From Luscinia megarhynchos (Eukaryota > Chordata > Aves > Passeriformes > Turdidae), in contig CM067570.1 in NCBI GenBank assembly GCA_034336665.1, forward strand, positions 26,121,002 to 26,185,001: a DNA stretch of 64,000 nucleotides, in the 5' to 3' direction. Under the pieces are notes generated by a model. The model was not told the DNA's origin. It saw only the letters and a program-made list of their open reading frames with translations, and did not search any database. Below, one piece after another: positions 37,701 to 48,031 of this stretch. Position 1 is the first letter of the stretch; every line of letters starts with the position of its first letter. Both the position numbers and the translations under genes were made by a program.

Positions 37701-40700
37701 GAGATAGAGCGAAGGCACAGAGCTTCTCTCCTTCAGCAATCTCACAAATGCAAAACCTTCCACTCCAGTGACTCCTCATTAACTTTACCAAATCTGACAG
37801 TCTAATTATCGTAGCTGCTTCACGCTTAGAATAAATAAATACTAAAGTGGGTGTTTAAAGAAATTGAGCAGGGAAATTCAGTCATCTAGACAGTCAATAG
37901 AGAGTTTATTTTAAATTTTTATATTCTTATGTATTTATATCATTTTAGGAAAGATAATGAGATAGTTGTCTTTCAGGCTAATTGAGTTCCTATGCTCATG
38001 GTTGCTTGCTGTCACAATCTCAAACTTAACTTTTGTGCCTTAGAAACCTGATCACTACCTCCCCATTTACTCATTCCTGCTGATAACTGGGTGAAGTCAG
38101 AAGTGCACCTGAGGATGGGAAACGACTATGTGAGACTTCCAGTCTGGATGTCTTTCACAGCAAACAAGACAACTAAATCTTTTCAGATTTGCATTTAAGA
38201 GTGTTAAAGGGAAAATGGAAGCTAAAGAAACCTCAGCTATAACTTGCAATTAGACAAAATACAGAAAAACATCTGCTAACCTCTGATGCAATAGTGTCTG
38301 CCCCCACGAGCAGTATTAACAGCACTCCCCCTAAGAGTGGTTTGTCTCCCTGAACAATAAGACCTTTATAGAGATTCTCTGGCCTGAGATCAATGGGAGT
38401 CAGAGCATTTGATCCATGTCTGTAGGACTTTGTTTCCACAAGTCATGTGGGCCAAACTTTGCGCCAGTTGCTTTTGCAAGAGCAGGAGCTGGGGACTGAG
38501 CAAAGGAAATTTTCCTTCTTTTCCCATCTTCCCCTTTGCCCTGTCCTCCTGAACAGTGCCCAGCACAATGCCTGCCCCAGGACAGCATGCAGGGAAGAGC
38601 TTAAACAGGGCAACGTGTCCAGAGTCCTGTGCACTTGCATCTGCTGTGGTGTTGCAGCAGCTCCTTTCCTAGGGTGGTGGCTTAATGACAGAACACAAAA
38701 CTTTAATGTCCTGTCAGTATGAAGGCAAGTGGATCTTCCACCAATGTGGGCATCACACCAGGTGAAGTGAGGGGTGATTTTCCTGAGTTAAGTGAAGATT
38801 TGTTTTATCACCTCACAAATAAGAATGTTTCTGGCTTAGGAGGGGCAGCTGATTTTCTGCTCATCACCAGCTTTGGTTTATTCTTGAATTAAGACATATT
38901 ATAAACCAGATTCATACAACTGGTAGGAACTTTCTAGGTGTCTGTATCTGACTTGCAGTGAAGGATATCTGTTTGCTGTGTACAGAGGTCACAAAGCAGA
39001 GTGGTAAAAAAAATCAAGTGACTGTATAAACCTTTTAGTTATGTAGGAGAACCTAGGGAAACCAGCCAACCCAAACAAGGGGTCATGAAAGCTAGCTCTT
39101 CCTTTATAGGTCCCCTGCAATAACATTTGCAAGTACTGGCTAATCCCAACAGTAATGTGATTTTTGGTAGGCAATGGCTTGCAGCCTTAACCTCCTCATT
39201 GCCCTTACACTTGCTTACTTGCTTTGTCTTAGTTTGGACACAATAGACATTAAAATGGCTGTGAACATCCCTTTTTCTCTGAAAGGCTGAACAGTGGGCT
39301 GTGTCAGGAGAAATTGCACAGTGTCTTTATCACCTGGTGCTCAGGTTTTGCGTTGCTGGGGGAGGTAACAGTTAGAGAACAATCGTATCCAAAAGGAGTA
39401 AGTACCTCCTAGCCAAAGCCAGGTCCCCATCCATGCAACACACAATCCTCCTCATGGCCACATCCTGGAATTCACTAACTGTTGTGCCGAGGGTACAGCC
39501 AGGGTTGAACATCTCCTGCACTGAGAGAAAGCTCTCTGTGAGACTGGACATGGCTCCCGTGGGGAAAGGATCTGAGCTGCCACCTCAGGCATCCCTGGCT
39601 CCCGTGCCTGCTGGGTTTGGCCAGAGCTCTTCTTGCAGTGTGTTTCCTTGGGGGTGCACTGCTGATAACCCCAAATCCACTGCTTACCTTCCCTGCTGGC
39701 AAGCCTGCTCCAAAGCGTCAGAGGGCAAAAGAGAGGGGAAAATAAACCAAATCTATAACTAAGAATAATAAGCTGCAATTGTTACTGTGTCTGACCTGTC
39801 TGACAACAGAGTGAGATACCTCCTCAGAAGGCCCTTTGCACTTCAGGACTGACACTGAGTTGAGAGCACAGCTCATGCTTTCTTGATTCAAGGATCTCAT
39901 CTTTCTTCCAGGAGGGATTAATTGGACAGAAAACATTCTGCTTTAGCAGGTGGCAAAGGGTTAGACTGACGTTTTATCAGAGCTGCTGCAGTGCAGGGCT
40001 GCACTGCACAAAGATAATTGTCTCAGGGTTTGCTCTGGCCAGAAAAAGGACAGCAAATGCTCTGGTTTTACAAAATGTCATCACTGCCACCCCTTAGCTA
40101 CCAGCCACACTGGAGGGGAGCTGGAGAAACCCCTGCACTTCTCTCTGTTTTTATACTGAGAGGTGCTGGTGGCACTTGCAGATTTAAGGCCACCGAGATG
40201 ACGAGCGAGGTTTGAACTGAGCCTCAGTAATCCCCTCCCAGAGTGAGAGGCACAGGAGAGAGCAGCTGCAGGAGAGGCCCATCTGTGGGCCAGCCCCACT
40301 CCGAGGACAGAGTCTTCTTCCTCCCTTGGAGCACGGGCCACTCTTTTATTCCAGCACTTTGTGCTCAGATGAGCAGAGCAACAGCAACCTGTTCCACTCC
40401 CCAGGAGCTGGCCTCCAGGAAGCAAAGTGCTCCTTCTCCCCCTTCCCAGGGGCAGCAGCCAGCCTCTAACCATTAACATCCCCCCTGATAATCAGAAACA
40501 TCCTATTTGGAGGGGTACCTAACTTCTAAACAGTGATTTCTCCAATTATTTATTCCCAGGAACTGACCTTTGAAAATATCCTCAAGCTTCCAGCTTGTCA
40601 TAACAACTTATAAAAAGGACAGTTACAGATACAACTATTTCATAAAAATAGAGAATAATTTCTTATTAGAACCTTCTATTTTTTTCAAATATTGTTTCCC

Positions 40701-40853
40701 TCTTACTCTCTCACACATCTCAGGATTAACCCCCTCTTCATCTCCAGATCACTCTTTGCCCTTCTGCTTTAACTTTCCCCTTCAGAGGATGGCAACTAAT
40801 AGCCAGCATCCTCCAGAATAAAGTGGGAACAGGATATATTTAAAATCTGCACT

Positions 40854-40867
40854 GTTATCATAGCAAC
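40854..40867 (+). promoter_or_regulatory. RFX X-box-like site (left copy)
   Basis: GTTATCATAGCAAC fits the X-box consensus GTNRCCNNRGYAAC at all but one fixed position. An identical sequence occurs in reverse orientation at 41,094. Binding is inferred. Confidence 0.5.
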
Positions 40868-41009
40868 AAGAATTTTAAAATTATATAGTTAAATTCCAAA
40901 ATAGTGTTATGCCAAAGTGACACAAGAGAGCAAATGTCTTAAACAATTATGGCAATAGCAATGGCTACATTGGGAATTATTCAGAATAGCCTAAATTTTA
41001 CAGGCTTAA

Positions 41010-41016
41010 TGAGTCA
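41010..41016. promoter_or_regulatory. AP-1 consensus site
   Basis: TGAGTCA, a perfect AP-1 heptamer, lies between the two X-box-like sites. A 7-mer alone is weak evidence. Confidence 0.3.
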
Positions 41017-41093
41017 CCCATGAATATGGCCTTGCATGATTGTGCTGTACTTGTTTCAGCCCTGTGCACTTTGATTCTGCTCTCAACACACTG

Positions 41094-41107
41094 GTTGCTA
41101 TGATAAC
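41094..41107 (-). promoter_or_regulatory. RFX X-box-like site (right copy, inverted)
   Basis: GTTGCTATGATAAC is the exact reverse complement of the site at 40,854. The pair spans 254 bases, with no similarity extending beyond the 14 bases, which argues against simple transposon ends. Confidence 0.5.
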
Positions 41108-41270
41108 GCCATGCAGCTTCCTGTCCACAAGGTGCTTCTTGCTGCAATATGGGGCATAATAAATACGGGATGGTGCCTAAACCCAGGTGAAATGAATCTG
41201 TCCTCTTGCTGGCAGCATATCAGAGAGACTGACACATTCTGCCAATCTGTTTTCTCATTCCTTCTATTTC

Positions 41271-41356
41271 TCCTCACTCTCTCCCTTTCTCTCACACTGT
41301 CTGTCTCTGTACCTGTTTTTTTCCACACACTCTCTCTCCCTCTCTCTCTCTCTCAG
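41271..41356 (+). repeat. (TC)n-rich microsatellite
   Basis: A pyrimidine tract with a pure CT core at about 41,330-41,355, within the last CDK15 intron. Confidence 0.85.
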
Positions 41357-42632
41357 CACTGACACTTTCATCTTCTCCCTTGGGGATTGGAGATGTCACT
41401 GCGGGAAGTGCTTGTCCGCCTCTCTGGCAGCAGCAGAGCCCTGTGGCTTTGACAAACCTCATTTAATTGGGAGGAAGCCAGGAGGGTTTGAAAGAACTGA
41501 AACATCCACGAAACTCCTTTTATCAGGCATAATTTAAACTCTGCATGGAAAAAACCCTATATGTATAAAGAAAAGTCAACTTCCCTCCTGCTGTGCGTGC
41601 TCCCCTCCTCCCCCCCCGGCACAGGCAGGCTCCTGCGAGATTCCATCTTTTCATTTTTCTAAAAGTGTCAAAGTAGATTTGTGCTCTGTGGCTGGGTGAA
41701 CAGAAAAGGAATGCAGATGTCTCTCACTCAAGCACATACACACACAGAGCACCTTCTGAAGGGCAGCAGTTTGGGGGATTGGGAGAGATGCTAGCTGGCT
41801 GCTCCTGCACCTGGGATATGTCACAGGAGCCAGAAATTTGGTTTTCCAATAGCTTGACAACACAGCCCATGAAGGCTTTTTTCTTAATTGCCCCTATCTT
41901 AAAAAACACCACCAAACTAACTAATGTACAGGGTACCCAGGAGGCAACAGGGAATGTGAGGTCCCTTTGGTCTGCAGCCCAATAGGAGGGAGCTTTTCCT
42001 AGCCAGGAGCAGAACTGCAGTTGAGACACCCTTGTGTTTGTTATCAGCTGAGGCCAGGAGAGGCAGAACTGTGTGTGCAGCTGTGTGCTTAGAGAAGGGA
42101 GCAAAGGAGGAAGAAAATAAAGCAGGTAAAACTGAGGGAGAACTGGTATGACAGGGTACAAGGAACAGCTGTCTCAACATCAAAAGGGAGCAGGAGGAGC
42201 AGTCCAAGGGAATTGGGGCTAGCACACCATGCTGAGCAGATGGGAATTCAGGACATCAGGAGGGACCAGAGGGTGAGTTACACTGAACACAGTGTGAGCA
42301 GGGAAATGTTCAGGCCCTTGGGGTTACAGAATGGGGAAGAGATGGCCTCTCAAAGCATATACACCTCTGCTTTGCAGATGGACCATGGTAGCAGCCCATC
42401 AAGGTCCCCTTGTAGTATTAAAAACGGTCAAGTAGAAGAAAACAGAAAAACAAGTTGTCAAATTTGCCACAGGATGTAAACTTTGCAACATATAGGAGTG
42501 GGGAGGGAGTGCAGGCAGAAAAGAGAGACCTCCAGGTGAATGGCAGAGACTTTCAAAATAGAGAGGAAACTCACAGTAAATAGCATGTGCAGCAGCTCTT
42601 CCTTGGCAAGACAAAATTGCGAGTTAACTTAC

Positions 42633-42772
42633 CAGCAGGAACCTGATAGAGCTGAGGAGGCAGGGGGCTGAAGAAGCCATGAAGAAGTGCATCTTGTGCA
42701 GAGATTCGGCCTCGAGGGAAGGCTGTGAGCATCCTGGAGGCCAAATTCTCTGCTGCTGGCACCCTGCTCATC
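42633..42772 (-). CDS. CDK15: CDK15 exon G (end of kinase domain)
   Basis: One base completes Arg, then 46 codons plus one base: MSRVPAAENLASRMLTAFPR, then GRISAQDALLHGFF, and SPLPPQLYQVPA. The acceptor is tttcctag and the donor is GCTG|gtaagt. AENLASRML and the R-I-S-A-Q-D-A-L-L-H stretch are the final helices of the kinase domain, containing the conserved C-lobe Arg; the PPQLYQ phrase begins the CDK14/15 tail. This exon anchors the assignment of exon F because its incoming phase (one base) fits only an exon ending in two bases. Confidence 0.95.
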
Positions 42773-45150
42773 CTAGGAAAAGAGAAGGAAAGAACAGCAT
42801 AGGAGATGAGGACGAGTGAGAAAGCTGGAACCAGAACATGACCCAGCCCTTCTCAGCTTGAGGCAAAGATAGAGGAGGGACACAGGGGAGCTGGATAAAT
42901 CCAGCCCAGCTATATAGCTTTTCATGCTTTTCCATCTGAGCTATGTTGGGGTATATCCATCCAGGATTTCAGCTCAAACTCATGTTTACAGACAAATTTT
43001 CTCCTATCCCAATAACAGTAGTGCAGCTGGTTGTAAAATGTGTTGGGGATTCACAGGGAAGAATCTGTTTCTCAGGATGAGTGCTTAAAATAAATGTAAT
43101 ACACATATGCTCCATGCCCAGCAAACACCAATGCCAAGTGGCTGCTCTCTAGAGGAGCACACAGCTGGGGACAAGGAAGTGGAAGAGTGAAAACAAACCA
43201 ACAAGGAAACAAACAAAAATAGTAATTTAGTTTTACAGCTTTTACTTTGTTTGTTTGTTCTGATCACATTTCAGCTTCAGAGCATAGCCTGTTGTGCTTC
43301 CTGCCTTGGCCCCCAGTGGTGCATTCCCTCCAAGTGACATCAGGGGCTGGGATCTCCCTGCCCCTGCACTCCCCTTCCCTATACAGGACATTCAACATGC
43401 TGACATTCTTGTTTTGAGGAGATAAAATGTAAAATGTAAAAGAAGAGGAAGAAACACCAAGACAGAAGGAGAGAAAGAGACCCTAAGAAACATTTGTTGA
43501 AGGTATCTGGCCTCATTGTGATAGATATTTGCTGAATTTTCACCTCCAGCAAAACAGTTCAAGCCCATGGTTCCTTGGGGATCAGGGATGGGACAGGGAG
43601 CCAAAGCATCCATTCTGAGACCTCTGGAGCTGCATGACAGGCTGCCCCCCCATGGCAGGGTCTTACTGGAGACCTGCCCCCTCAGTCCCTGCTGCTGCAG
43701 GCTCCCACTTTGGGCAGCAGCACAGTTCAGTGCTTCCCATCATGGCTCAGGCTTCCTGGTGGTGGCCAAGCTCTCTGGAGAGCTCCCCTTTGATTTCTTA
43801 ATTGTCCATGGAGAGTCATGGCTGAGTGGCTGTATGAAGCAGCTCTTTCCTCCTCCCAAGCTGAGCGTTCCAAGGCAGTTATTTGGCCGTGGCAGCACCA
43901 GGACTCCAAGGCAGAGCTGGAGCTGGCCCACATGCAGCCCAGAGCTCTGCCACAGAGGTGCTGGGCCAGCCCCTTGGTATGACCTGTGATGGGGGTCTGT
44001 CAAAGAATTACGGCCAAAAAAGCAGAAGTGCGATACGGCACAGTTGCAAGGAATACACTTATTTCTTTGTTCAGGCTGAGAGAGGATTTGCTCTGTTCCA
44101 GGACCTGCATTAAAAGGGTTTGGGACATACTGAGCTTTCTGTGTTTCTCAAGCTGTGCATGACAATGGCTGGCATTTCAGTAACCTGTGCTGAAAACTTT
44201 AGCATATTTGTTCAGCCATTTAGAACAGCATCCAGGAAATCCTGCTCTGAAGGGCAGCACGCTTCCCTCCTAGCAGGGCTGGATCCCAAGCAATCAGCTG
44301 AACAGATAATAAACAGCAATGAAAAATGTGGTTATGTCCTCAAAGGATATTTAATTATTGACATCTTCATGTACACAATCTTGAGGACAAATCCTGTCTT
44401 GCCTTTTCCTACATATTTATAAAACCTGCTGTGTGCCTCAAAATCAGTTTAGGGACATTTGATTTGAATGACTCCCTTAGCTAGGTTAGGGCACTTTGTC
44501 TGATTATGAATTTCTTTCACTGATACATATATACATTCTGTATATGTGTGTATGTCTGTGTATATGTGCCTGAAAAAATGCTCCCTTCCCTTAGCACACT
44601 AGGGAGTGATTCAGCAGTGCTGGTGTGTCTGGTCAAGCTGCGTGTGTAACCACGGCCTTCATCTCATAGCTTTGGCCACTAAGAATGTGATTTTTCTCCT
44701 CCTAGCTCCTCAAGATTATTTCTTTGTCTCAGGAAAATGCTGTCCTAGCATGTCTTCCTTACCACAGTTGAGCAACATTCCTACAGTCTATTTTCAAAAA
44801 TGAAAACTGGGACAGTGCAAAGTCTGTCCTCAGTCTGGGCAAGAGGGCCTGGGAAAGCACGACCTTCTCAATCGAACTGTGCCCCACAAAAAGCTGCACA
44901 CAAAGTCACTGAATCACTGCTTATCTCAGAATAATCACTGCTCCCCTGAGAATAATAAACCCACTGTGTGTCTACCTTTGCTGCGATCTCTCAGAATCAG
45001 TTGCTTAACTGATGTTAGATCTGCTTGTTACTACAGAGCCACCCTGCTTTTCCTGGGCTTGCCAAAAGAGCTCATTTCAAGTTAAATGATTGCATAAAGA
45101 AACAAATAAACCCAGAGGCAATTTTGACATTGCTGTTAGAGGTAGCTTAC
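42773..45150 (-). other. CDK15 intron between exons F and G (2378 bp)
   Basis: Donor gtaagc and acceptor tcctag. Contains a TG/TA-rich tract at 44,525-44,569. No nested gene was recognised. Confidence 0.85.
44525..44569. repeat. TA/TG-rich dinucleotide tract
   Basis: An imperfect run of TATA, TGTG and TATG words; a possible decayed (TG)n microsatellite. Confidence 0.6.
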
Positions 45151-45199
45151 CTGTCACAGATGACTCGGAGTCTCTGAGGTCTCCTGGAAGCAACCAGTT
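45151..45199 (-). CDS. CDK15: CDK15 exon F (49-nt exon, fast-evolving CMGC-insert segment)
   Basis: This small exon was found only by phase and position. After the leftover G of exon E it reads E-LVASRRPQRLRVICD and then two bases of an Arg codon completed in exon G. The acceptor is actttctag and the donor is ACAG|gtaagc. It has the same length (15 full codons) and register as the human segment recalled as WFPLPTPRSLHVVWN. Pro, Leu and Val are shared in register and the flanking Glu and Arg are kept, but overall identity is low. No other candidate in the 9.1 kb between exons E and G was seen that satisfies both phases. Because 49 nt is not a multiple of 3, skipping it would break the frame. 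Confidence 0.82.
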
Positions 45200-46284
45200 C
45201 TAGAAAGTGTAATATGCAATCACAAGATTAAATGAAAATCAAGCCAAAAGCCATTCTTTTAGTCCCTACAAAAAATATGCTCAGAATTTCAAAGGGCCCT
45301 ATAGAATCTATAATCTTATTATTTATAGATATACATTATTCCTATAGGAGTTGAGTACCTGCATTGATCTTAATAAGGCCGTTCCAGTTCTGTAACCCTT
45401 TCTTTTCATATATCTGTGAGTATGGGCCTTGGACCTCCTCCTGTTACAGTGTGAGTCTTAGCTTTGACATCAATAAAAGCAGCATCAGTCCCTAAAGCCT
45501 TCACACAAAGGGAGCAAAAAGAAGTTTGCAGGCCTGAATCCCCAGCAATTGTCTTGGCTTTCCAAGGGGCTGCTGAGCTTCACAGATTGCCCCCATGGGT
45601 ACACTGGGCTTTTCTACATGGATGCAGCAGTGAGACTGGGGACAGGGACAAGGCACTTTGATCCCACTGCCTTCTTGCCCAGAGCTCTCACTAAGTTTGT
45701 TGTCTGTCCACCTAGCCATGCTCATGGAGGCTTTGTACTCACTGACTCTTGTGATCTCTATCAGACTGGAACTTAGCAGAGTTTGCAGTTTTGTGAAATT
45801 TGTGTTCTTGTTGATACTTTTCAAGGACATATTTCTAAACATTGTGGTAAATACAGAGGAATACATTCCTCAAATGCTTTCTTGTAAAGCATTAATTTTC
45901 TCAGGCTTGGATATGAATGAATGGCTTAAGCCTGGAAAATTTCCCTGTAGAGCTGATCAACAGATTTTCTTGCATCAGAAAGGCTGCAATTTCTACCCAC
46001 CCTTTCCTGACAGCAGAGAATGAACAGTGGCACTCCAGTTATGGGCAGGAGAGCAGGAAGGGTGGTGTTATCCCCCCTTCCAGCTCAGCCTGGACAAGCA
46101 TTCCCCACAGCAGTGAGACCACCAGGATGGCAAGCACCCCTGGTCTGTTGCCAGGGTAAGTAACAGCTCAGAATGGAATTGTTCTCCTACACACAAATAC
46201 TAAGGTAATTTCTAGAGCAGTAAATGGGAATATAGCTTGGGATGGGATTCATGGCTGTTTATGTGCCAGAGCACTGGAATATCA

Positions 46285-46309
46285 CTAATATATAGAAGTT
46301 ATATATTAG
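46285..46309. repeat. perfect 10-bp inverted repeat with 5-nt loop
   Basis: CTAATATATA, loop GAAGT, then TATATATTAG; the arms are exact reverse complements. It is AT-only except for the end base pair. It could form a hairpin or be an AT-rich chance palindrome. Confidence 0.8.
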
Positions 46310-48003
46310 CATCTTGAATACTCCCTTCCCAAATGAGTCACCAAAATTGGCACAGCATTCCTCTTGGATCACCAGTAACATTTTCACTGGATCATCTTTC
46401 CTTCTTTTTGCCCCCTTCGCTGTAGAAATAAATTACTCTTACTGAGATGTAAAGTTTCCAGATAGAATAGGAGAAAAACAATTTTTAAAATGGTTTGGAA
46501 AGGCAAAAAAAAAATCTGTATGAGGTAGAAATTTTTGTCTCCTCATAGAGCTGGCCAAAAACTTTCAGATGTTGTAACTTTCTGTCAGAAAAATTTGATT
46601 TGTGAGATGTAAACATTCTATGACAATATATCAACTTCATTAAATATTTAGTAAAAATGCCAAGATTACTTAAGTACTGTACTTTACTGAAATCTTTTAA
46701 CATGAATATTCTTTAATGAGTTTAACACAGAATTTTAAAAATGCATGCTCAGTTGGTAACAGAAAGCCAAAATGTTTCAATGATATCTTAGTGAAATGTG
46801 TCTTTTTTTGTGGAGTACATTTTCAGGATAATCATTCCAAAGAGGAAATAGGATTTTCTTTATGTTAGAAATAGAAATATCAGCTTGCTTACTGGGAATT
46901 AGGAGGAATACCTGAATTATAGTGTTTGCTGTCTTCAGCAAGCCTCTTGACTTAAATTTATCTTTTATATAACCTGGAGATTAATAATTATCTGCAAGGG
47001 ATAGTGTAAGAGTCAGTGAGCCAGCTACTCCTGTCCCTGTCCAAACACATCTCCCAGTGAAGAATTCAGCTTGAGTGAGGGCTGCCAAATTTGCCACTTT
47101 GAGAATACAGAGCTTTGATTATAAATGGAAGATATGGGCAAGAAAACAGTGTGTTTCTGCTCACAGACTTAATGCAGTTAACTAATGCACTTTAAATCAG
47201 TTCAGATTAATCTCCTGACTGACCCCATATAGACAAATCCTTAGAGAATGCTGAGGCCCCATTGTGTTGGGCAGGGTAAAAACAGCAGTAAATATTTTCC
47301 CTACTGTAAGATTAAGACCAATCTAAAATTGTAAAACACTGTAAACAGCTACTTCATAAAGGAAAGATAAAGAATATTTAGATCATTCCAAAAAGTGGAT
47401 GAACTACTGATTTAATCATCTCTCAGTGATGATCTAGACATGAAATGATGGGATTGTGTAGGGCTGATTGGCTTTTTTTTAACAATATGAGTAGATCTGA
47501 AAGGCAGCACTTAGGTTTGTTATTTTCTATCCTTATGCAAGGCAGAGTGTGCTAATGAGGAAATACCTTCCTATTTGAAAACCCAGGTGGAAGTGGCTAA
47601 TGGACTGATAATGAGGCAAGCAAGCCAGAGGACAAAAGTTAAACTTTCCTAATTGATGAAGAGAGAGAAAGAGGATGCCGAGTGCTGCTGGATGAAGGCA
47701 GTGGGGTTGCAGGCTCACAGAGAAAATTTCTCTCATTAGTGAAATCTCTGTGGCTTCAGGACAGGAGCAGAGCTCTGTCTGTGTGGCAGGCTGGAAACTG
47801 CAGGCTGTGCCCATTGCCACACAGATGGGAAGTTTCCCTGTACCCTGGCTAGCATACATTGCACATTAGTTACAGTGCTGCTCTTCCCTTTGAGATCAAA
47901 GCCACGTGCAGTTTATTATGACAATAAAAATGTTACCGTTTTAGAATTCAGTTTTCAACCATCCCATGTGTTAAGTGAAACATCAGCGTAAAAACTGAGA
48001 TTT

Positions 48004-48031
48004 AAAAAAAAAGAAAGAAAGAAAGAAAAAA
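48004..48031 (+). repeat. (GAAA)n microsatellite
   Basis: About five GAAA units preceded by an A run, in a CDK15 intron. Confidence 0.85.

Larger units (their letters stand above)
37336..42632 (-). other. CDK15 last intron (5297 bp)
   Basis: Intron between exons G and H, with gtaagt donor and ccacag acceptor. It contains complementary purine and pyrimidine tracts near the acceptor, the paired X-box-like sites at 40.85-41.11 kb, and a (TC)n tract at 41.33 kb. A block at 37,740-37,990 has homeodomain-like words (gtctaattatcg, cattaactttacc). No nested gene was seen. Confidence 0.85.

Noticed and set aside
40854..41107. The inverted 14-mers as terminal inverted repeats of a 254-bp MITE
   Set aside because: Similarity stops exactly at the motif, no target-site duplication is visible beside the ends, and the 14-mer fits the RFX X-box closely; not fully excluded without a genome search.
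41724..42161. 145-codon minus-strand ORF within the last CDK15 intron
   Set aside because: No domain, no splice-border fit to the CDK15 phase, and ordinary intronic composition.
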